The notes under the pieces: model-generated | What the model was told of the DNA's origin: nothing | The model's database searches: none | Seen by the model: only the letters and a program-made list of their open reading frames with translations | Shown: piece after piece, positions 56,437 to 64,000 of the stretch | How positions within the stretch are numbered: the stretch's first letter is position 1 | Layout of the letters: every line of letters begins with the position of its first letter | Translations under genes and position numbers: made by a program | Assembly: GCA_031216915.1 (NCBI GenBank) | Contig: CM062294.1 | Location: 28,210,985-28,274,984 of the forward strand | From: Pictodentalium vernedei | Taxonomy: Eukaryota; Mollusca; Scaphopoda; Dentaliida; Dentaliidae | Direction: 5' to 3' | DNA length: 64,000 bases

Positions 56437-57151
56437 CACCAACGAAGATACACAACCATCTAGCAGCACTAATGGAGACATACCAACTATCTATCAGCAC
56501 TAATGGAGATATACCAACCTTCTGTCGGTACTAATGGAGATATAGTAACCTTCTATCGGTACTAATGGAGATATAGCAACCTTGTATCGGTACTAGCAGA
56601 GATATACCAACCTTCTATCGGTACTAATGGAGATATACCAATCTTTTTCAGCACTAATGGAGATATAGGAACCTTCAATCGGTTCTAATGGAGATATAGC
56701 AACCTTCTATCGGTACTAATGGAGATATAGCAACCTTGTATCGGTACTAGCAGAGATAGACCAACCTTCTATCGGTACTAATGGAGATATACCAACCTTC
56801 TATCAGTACTAATGGAGATACACCAATCTTCTATAAGTACTAGCCGAGATTTATCCAACCATCTATCAGAACTAACAGAGATATACCAACCTTCTGTCAG
56901 TACTAACATAGATATACCAACCCTCTACGAGTTCTAACGGACATATGCCAACCTTCTATCAGAACTAATGGAGATATACCAACCTTTTGTCAGTACTAAC
57001 AGAGCTGTTCCAATCTTCTAGCATGAGCATTTAGGATATAACAACCTTCGATCAGCACTATGAGAGATATATCAACTCTCTGTAAGAACTTAGGGAATAC
57101 ACCAACCTTTTTCAGTATTAATGGAGATATACCAATGTTTTTCAGCACTTA

Positions 57152-57310
57152 TGAAGATTGATTGATTGATTGATTCTTTATGTCACAATAAAACATATAC
57201 ACAATAATAAACAATAATGACAATGATAAAATTACATGAAAACACATATGTTTATTGTGGGGAATAACAAAGCCAGATTGGCTGTCTTCCTGTTATCCCC
57301 AGTCTATATA
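57152..57310 (-). mobile_element. LINE 3' tail, GATT-type
   Basis: On the minus strand it ends GTGACATAAAGAATCAATCA followed by three or four ATCA repeats. Short tetranucleotide tails of this type are usual for CR1-group LINEs. About 150 bp of 3' UTR only, inserted in the satellite. Confidence 0.6.
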
Positions 57311-57479
57311 TTGGAGATATACCAACCTTCTATCAGTACTAACGGGGATATACCATCCTTCTATCAGTACTAACAGACATATACCAACCTTCTGTCGGTA
57401 CTATCGGACATATACCAACCTTTAATCAATTCTAAAGGTGATATGCCACTTTTTATCAGTATCAATGGAGATATATTAA

Positions 57480-59640
57480 CCTTGTAACTGTACCAATGAA
57501 TATATATCTACTTCCATCGTTACTAACGGCGATATACGAACCTTTATCAGTACGAACGGAGATATGCCAACTTTCTGTTAGTTCCAGTGAAGATATACCA
57601 ACTACTCTCAGAAGCAACGGGTATATACGAACTTCTATCCGTGCCAGGGGGGATATAGTATCTTCTATTGGCACAAATGGAGATATACTAACTTATATAA
57701 GCACCAACGAAAATATACAAACTGTTATCACCACCAATGGAGATATACAAACTTCTGTCACTACTGACGGTGATATACGAGTTCTATCTGTCCGAACGAA
57801 GATATACGAACTTTTTCCAGTAACAAAGATATACCAACATGTTGTCACTTCCAAAGGAGATATACGAACTTCTATCAACATCAACAAAAATATTTCAAGT
57901 TCAGCCAACGTCAACGAAGGTATACTGACTTCTATTAACACAAAGATGATATTCCAATTTCTATTATCTCAATGGAGATGTGCGAATTTTTATCAGAGAT
58001 ATACCAACTCCTATCAGCACTAACAGAGATATACGAATCTATCAGCACGACCGAAAAAATACCAACTTCTATAAGCACCAACGAAGATATACAAAGTTCT
58101 ATCAGCACACACTGAGATATGCGAACTTTTTTCAGCACCAACGGGGATATACGAACATCTATCAATGCCAATGGTGAATACCAACTTTGGCTCCGTTAAA
58201 ACGGAGATATACCAACTTCTATCAGCATCAACGAAGATATACCAACTTCTATCAATACCAACAGAGATATATGAACTCCTTTCAGTAACAAAAGATATAA
58301 CATTTTGTCAGTATTAAAAGGAGATATACGAAGTTATATCAGCTCGAATATATGCCAAATTGTGTAAGCACCAACCAAGGTATACCAACTTCTTTCAGCA
58401 GCAATGAATACAGATCAACCACCTATCAGCACTAGCGAAGATATACCAACATCTATCAGCACCAATGGAGAAAAATGAAAATTCTGTCAGTATCAGCGGA
58501 AATATTATTAGTTATCCTTGTGTTTTCCAGGGTTTATGGGAAGTTACACCGGTTTGGGAACTCACACACCCTAAGGATAACGGGTTTATTTCCAAGAATT
58601 TTGGTGTACTTAATACTTTAACCTACATTGTGGGCAAAAACTGATAGAAAATTTGTACTTTGGAAGTTTCTTAATAAATAAAACCAGACAAATATGGATG
58701 TCATTGGAACTGGCTTAATGAGCCACTTCCAATGGCATCCATATCTGTAATATTTTATTGCACATAAATATTAAATTTTCTGTATTTTTATTTTTGTTCT
58801 AACATAACCGAGCAGAAAGTATGAATTAATAAATATAAATGGGTACTTGTTTAGCCATATAGTCCGCCATTGTATATTCTTGTTTTTACACCGTGGTTAA
58901 GCACGGTGTAAAAAAGCCACTGTGGATTTCAAGTTACACTGTAAGCGAATCAAAACACAATATTTTGTTTCGTCTGGAAATAAATGAACCTTTCATCAGT
59001 ACCAATGGAGATTTATCAACTTTCTTTCGTCACCAATTGAGATATACCCATCTTCTATCCACACCAATGAAAACGGAAATATACAGACCGTTTACCAGTT
59101 CCAACGGCGTTAAACCAAATTCTATCAGTTTCAGTGATGATGTACCTATTAGTACCAAACAAGATACACCAACACTTTTGTCATTTCCAACAGAGATATT
59201 CGAAATTTTGTCAGTAGCAACCGAGATATACCAACTTCTAATCAACACCATCAAAGAAATACCAACGTCTGATAGTTTCAATGGAGATATACCAACTTCT
59301 ATCAGTACTAATGGAGATATGCCAACTTCTGTCAGGACCAGCAGAGATTTACCAACTCCTATCAGCACCCACAGAAATATACCAACTTCTATCAATGCAA
59401 TCAGAAATATTCGAACTTCTATTAGTACCAACCGAAATATATCAACCTTCGATCAATACCAATTGAGACACATGAACGTCTATCAGTACCAGCGAAGATG
59501 TACCAACCCTTTGTCAGATCCAATAGCAATACGAACTTCTATCAGAACCAAAGAAGGTGTATCAACCCTTTGTCAGATCCAATGGAAATACGAACTTCTA
59601 TCAGTACCAACGAAGGTATATCCTTTCACAACAACATCAG
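57480..59640. repeat. 30/31-bp satellite, subfamily II (30 bp)
   Basis: Here ACCAACTTCT has one C less than ACCAACCTTCT of the neighbours, giving a 30-bp period (checked at 57681, 57711, 57741). Because 30 is a multiple of three, long forward frames arise (57496-58023, 58893-59723) with a ten-residue repeat NGDIPTSIST. Units are strongly diverged. Confidence 0.9.
58505..58980. other. Non-satellite insert inside subfamily II
   Basis: Contains a hairpin ATGGATGTCATTGGAACTGG / CCACTTCCAATGGCATCCAT (58691-58742) and TTTTTACACCGTGG / GCACGGTGTAAAAA (58883-58914). Likely a foldback-type insertion; no target duplication identified. Confidence 0.55.
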
Positions 59641-61690
59641 AGATACACCAACCTTCTCTCGGCACCAACAGAGATATACCAACCTTTTTTAAGCACCACC
59701 AGAGATATACCAACCTTTTCTAGTAACCAATAGAGATATACCAACCTTCTCTAAGCGCAGCAGAGATATATCAACTTTCACTAAGCACCAACACAGATAT
59801 ACCAACCTTCTCTAGTCACCAATAGAGATATACTAACCTCATCAAAGGACAAACTGAGATATACCAACTTTCTCAAAGCATCAACAGAGATATACCAACC
59901 TTCTCTAAGCACAAACAGAGATATGCCAACCTTCTCTAAGTACCAACAGAGATATACCAACCGTCCCTCAGCACCAGCAGAGATATACCAACCGTCTCTA
60001 ACCATCAACAGAGATATACCAACCTTGTCTAAACACCAACGGAAATACACCAACCTTCTCTAAGCACCAAAAGAGATATACCAACCTTCTTTAAGGACCA
60101 ACAGAGACATACGAAACTTCTCTAAGCACCAATGGAGATATACCATCTTTTTCTAAGCACCAACAGATATATACCAACCTCCTCTAAGCACCAATAGAGA
60201 TATACCATCTTTTTTTAATCACCAACAGAGATATACCAACCGTCTCTAAGCATCAACAGAGCTATACCAAACTTCTCTAAGCACTAACATAACCGTCTCT
60301 CAGCACTGTCAGAGATATACCAATCTTCTCTAAGCACCAACAGAGATATACCAACCGTCTTTCAGCACCAACAGTGATATACCAACCTTCTCTAAGCACA
60401 ACATAAATATACCAACCTTCTCTAATCACCAACCGAGATATACCAACCTTTCTAAGCAGCAACACATATATACCAACCTTTTCTATGTGCCAACTGAGAT
60501 ATACCAACTTTCTCTAAGCTCCAACACAGATATACCAACCTTCCCTAAGCACCAACACAGATATATCAACCTTCTCTAAGCACCAACAGAGATATACCAA
60601 TTTCCTCTAAGCACCAACAGAGATATAACAACCTTCTCTAAGCACCAACACAAATATACCAACCTTCTCTAAGCACCAACCGAGATATACCAACCTTTTT
60701 TAAGCACCAACACAGATATACCAACTTTCTCTAAGCGCCAACTGAGATATAGTAACCTTCTCTAAGCTCCACCACAGATATACCAACCTTCCCTAAGCAC
60801 CAACACAGATATATCAACCTTCTCTAAGCACCAACAGAGATATACCAATTTTCTCTAAGCACCAACAGAGATATAACAACCTTCTCTAAGCACCAACACA
60901 AATATACCAACCTTCTCTAAGCACCAACCGAGATATACCAACCTTTTTTAAGCACCAACACAGATATACCAACTTTCTCTAAGCGCCAACTGAGATATAG
61001 TAACCTTCTCTAAGCTCCACCACAGATATACCAACCTTCCATAAGCACCAACACAGATATATCAACCTTCTCTAAGCACCAACAGAGATGGGAGCGCGGT
61101 GGCTCAGTAGGTAGAGGTGCAGGCTGCAAGCCGAGAGGTCCTCGGTTCGAATCCCACCTGCGGCAACCGCGTTGTGTCCTTGGGCAAGACACTTCATCTC
61201 CATTGCCCGCTTGGGGGCACGATGGCGCCGTGTACTAAGGCGTACTGCACGTCGATGGTACGCATGTCTTCAACCAATCTAACCCTGCTTGTGTTGCAGT
61301 GCGGAGTTACGATGTTGGGGAGCTGGCAGTTGCTCGTCGTTGCTCGGTGGTTCTCTCTGGGTATTCCGGCTTCCTCCACCCGTAAAACCGTCACGGTCAT
61401 GATTAGCCATTGTGCATAAATATGTTACCTTAAACATCAATAAATAAATAAATAACCAACAGAGATATACCAATTTTCTCTAAGCACCAACAGAGATATA
61501 CCAACCTGCCCTAAGCACCAACACAGATATACCAACCTGCTCTAAGCACCAACAGAGATATACCAACCTGCTCTAAGCACCAACAGAGATATACCAACCG
61601 TCTCTCAGAACCAACAGGGATATACCAACCTTCTCTAAGCACTAACAAAGATATACCAACTTTCTATGAGCATCAACAGAATTATGCCAA
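59641..61690. repeat. 30/31-bp satellite, subfamily III (31 bp)
   Basis: Unit AGAGATATACCAACC + TTCTCTAAGCACCAAC. TTCCCTAAGC recurs at 60541 and 60789 and as TTCCATAAGC at 61037: an eight-unit (248-bp) higher-order repeat, the third copy interrupted by a SINE. Confidence 0.93.
61090..61454 (+). mobile_element. SINE inserted in the satellite, forward
   Basis: ACCAACAGAGAT at 61078-61089 and 61455-61466 is the target duplication. GGGAGCGCGGTGGCTCAGTA, GGTTCGAATCCCACC, common body, AATA tail. Confidence 0.95.
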
Positions 61691-62232
61691 CTTTCTATCC
61701 CTAGTGTTATACACGGTTCTGTGACAAAAAGAGCAAACAATACTTTCGATTGGATCACCACACAATCCCGACCGTCACACATTTACGATCGCCACACATT
61801 CACGATCGTTACACAATCACAACCGGTCTAAATTCTCTACCCGTTTTTCTCCCCGTGGGGCTAGAATTTTACCTATCTAAAAGAAAAGCGCGAGAATATT
61901 TAATATCAGATGTAATTTTCATTTGATTTTTGTATGCTGGCGTGATTTTGCTGTTTTTTATGTTTGCAGTCTCAGCTCTCGGTTTTATTTGTGTAGGTAG
62001 CGGATCGCACTCAGACCGCGGAAGAGACTGCTTTTGTGACCACAGTATTCTGAATAATGCCCCACTGACGTTAAACAAGAGATTAACCTCCTGCATGCAC
62101 ACTAATAGCAAAATATTGAAATTTCAAGAAATAATCTTTTTCCACAATACAATGAGGAATTTAACAAATAAGACCTATCAAATGAGTCTGTATTTACATT
62201 ATGGAAAGAATTTGCTGTTGGGAATTATATAG
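61691..62232. other. Spacer with one signal-peptide-like frame
   Basis: Frame 61930-62232 begins with a hydrophobic stretch (GVILLFFMFAVSALGFIC) and has a few cysteines, but I know no relative. Nested antisense frame present. Not called. Confidence 0.35.
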
Positions 62233-62391
62233 AGAGTAATCGCTTGACTGGATTGGTTACGTGAAATAATTCATGAGAGGTGAGGGACGTTGTACAAACA
62301 CGAGTGCGCAAATGCGCACGAGTGTTTTACAATATAGTCCCTCGCCTCGAATGAATTATTTCACGTAACCAGTCCAGTCAAGCGATTACTC
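62233..62391. repeat. Foldback with about 70-bp arms
   Basis: AGAGTAATCGCTTGACTGGA..GTTACGTGAAATAATTCAT is mirrored by ATGAATTATTTCACGTAAC..TCAAGCGATTACTCT. The centre GTGCGCAAATGCGCAC is also symmetric. Confidence 0.9.
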
Positions 62392-62430
62392 TGTTTATTA
62401 CTTTTCATTATTAACGATAAATTATATTAT

Positions 62431-62680
62431 TTAACCCTTTACCTACCGTAACGGAAAAAAACGGCCAAAGCTATTCTCAAAAATCGCCAATTAATTTTCA
62501 TTATTTTTTCATTTTGTGTCTCTAAAACATAGGTTATGACCCCTCATTGGAACGAGCTCATCGAGCTCGTTCCAATGAGGTGTCATAACCTATATCTTTG
62601 AGACAAAAAATGAAAATAATAGTTATTCAAGAATTTTTTTTTGCAAGTGTCTCTGCTTTTCATGTTAGGTAAAGGGTTAA
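62431..62680. mobile_element. MITE family C
   Basis: TTAACCCTTTACCTACCG and TTAGGTAAAGGGTTAA, exact TTAA duplication. Hairpin GTTATGACCCCTCATTGG / CCAATGAGGTGTCATAAC. Confidence 0.9.
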
Positions 62681-62815
62681 AAAAAAGCAAAAAAAAAAAA
62701 ACAAAAAAAAAAAAACAACAACAAAACAATGAAGTCCCCATTACACCCCACGGCAAAGCGTCTTCGTTTGCGCGCACGGATACATGACATAATTGTTGAC
62801 TGCATAATTCACGAA

Positions 62816-62923
62816 GTTATCGTTAATAAATCAAACCCGGAAATCCCAGTAAATCACACTTTGGAAAGTTATCGTTAATAAATCAAACCCGGAAATCCCA
62901 GTAAATCACACTTTGGAAAGTAA
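62816..62923. repeat. Exact tandem duplication of about 53 bp
   Basis: GTTATCGTTAATAAATCAAA through AATCACACTTTGGAAA occurs twice without a difference. Confidence 0.95.
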
Positions 62924-64000
62924 TAAAGAGGATTAAAGTCTTCAATGTTATGATGAAGTCTAACAAGCAATTGTATTCCTTCTTTTCGTTTTGATCTATG
63001 TTGAAATAAAAATTATTCTGGCTGTCACTGTACCGCCTGATTACTCGTAAGTAAATTCTGAATCAAGACAATAATTCCAGTCAATCGATGACACTTCGTA
63101 TATTTGTTAATGCTATCAGACGAAATGTCTAAAAGAGTAAAAAAAAAATAATATAAGAAGCAAGTCATCAGATCCACCATTTCCGCCAATCTATATTTTG
63201 TCGTAATATAATTGGAAATATTCGTATAAAATTCAGAAAAAAATTCTGTTCCTCCGAATATAATAAAAACAAGGAATAGGAAAAGGAATGAGTTGGCCAC
63301 AAACGGGCGAAAACCCGGCGAGAGACAAGTCCCTCCCTCGTTGATTTAAACACAAAATCTATAATAGTATCCATTAAAACTAACGAAACGCCCCCCCCCC
63401 CCCCACTCCCCATAATGTAAGACATCAACCTCAATAACATTCGCCAATAAAAACAACTCGGATTATTCTTCAAGACCGGGGTCTCCTGGGAAAACCAAAT
63501 TGCTAAAATTATTCTAAGGCCTGGAAACGGATCGCCTTATGAGGAAACCGTTATTTTTCCGTTGACCATAATGATTGTTGACTGAGAAGGAATTATGTTC
63601 CGTTTGTACACCCTCTTTTCGAACATGCTCAGAGGCGTGGCTAAGAGAGGATTTGGAGACACCACTGAATAATTTTACAATCGGAACATTTTAGTCTGGA
63701 TTGATGTCTTGCTAGTAATCATATATTTTCTAACCACACCAGACCAGACCAGACCAGACCAGACCAGACCAGACAAGATTTGATACTTTAACTAAAGTCA
63801 CATACAGTCGGTTATACAAACCCGAATGGGACTGTTAGGGACACATCATGACCAATGCGGCTTGCGGTACTTTTTTCAAATTTTTATTTTCACATAATAA
63901 AGAAATGTACAAAAAGTATACAAATTAAGTACAATATATACACTTCCAGTTTAGTTACCATATTTGAACATTATTTTTAATATTTTTTTTTAAAAGTGGC
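62924..64000. other. AT-rich end region, no supported gene
   Basis: C-run at 63391-63404; (CCAGA)n microsatellite at about 63737-63774. The reverse frames at 63025-63300 and 63168-63473 cross homopolymers and match no family. Confidence 0.45.

Larger units (their letters stand above)
54395..57479. repeat. 30/31-bp satellite, subfamily I (31 bp)
   Basis: Unit GGAGATATACCAACC + ATCTATCAGCACTAAT (31 bp). At 55190-55600 a trimer recurs every 93 bp (CCCTCCATCAGCGCTAACG near 55193, 55286, 55379), then after 124 bp. Interrupted by a SINE and by a LINE tail. Confidence 0.93.

Noticed and set aside
58893..59723. 276-codon forward open frame
   Set aside because: It follows the 30-bp satellite, repeats NGDIPTSIST-like units and has no start context or independent domain.
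61930..62232. Secreted protein with signal peptide
   Set aside because: Hydrophobic start alone is weak evidence in AT-rich DNA; no known family and no conserved cysteine pattern.

Overview
The window is repeat-rich eukaryotic DNA (by eye clearly over 60% A+T), almost certainly from an aquatic invertebrate animal. It holds tRNA- and 5S-headed SINEs with a shared body, a LINE carrying a 2A-like NPGP motif, a Tx1-type LINE, many foldback MITEs and several satellites. I cannot name the species or decide between lophotrochozoan and deuterostome. I recognise no host gene with confidence; nearly every open frame lies inside a repeat.

1-3121: AT-rich DNA with a 174-bp repeat and two MITEs. 3122-28474: an imperfect tandem segmental duplication, unit 1 at 3122-14690 and unit 2 at 15802-28474, with about 1.1 kb between. 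Each unit holds a TA-type MITE, a 47-bp satellite, foldback elements, a small acidic ORF with a poly(A) signal, a perfect 80-bp-arm palindrome, a tRNA-like SINE, a 5S-derived SINE, a TTAA-type MITE, a hAT element and the 3' end of a Tx1-like LINE. Differences between the units date individual events: MITE and LINE insertions with empty sites, a one-sided satellite expansion, and an inverted palindrome spacer.

28475-47700: more MITEs, nested SINEs with target-site duplications, a 203-bp palindrome, minisatellites and LINE 3' ends. 47710-52167: a nearly complete but dead CR1/L2-like LINE with 2A-like motif, endonuclease and reverse transcriptase. 52812-54027: 19 units of an exact 64-bp satellite, most carrying TGACGTCA. 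54395-61690: a 30/31-bp satellite with two SINEs and a LINE tail inserted. 61691-64000: AT-rich DNA with a foldback and a MITE.

There is no operon or pathway. The window is best read as a record of transposition, satellite birth and palindrome rearrangement. For reference I name the MITE families A (TA target, CAGTTAAAAC ends), B (TA, CAGTACGTGG ends), C (TTAA, CCCTTTACC ends), D (TTAA, CCCTTTGAAC ends), E (foldback related to the 47-bp satellite) and F (TTTATTACACGCC ends).
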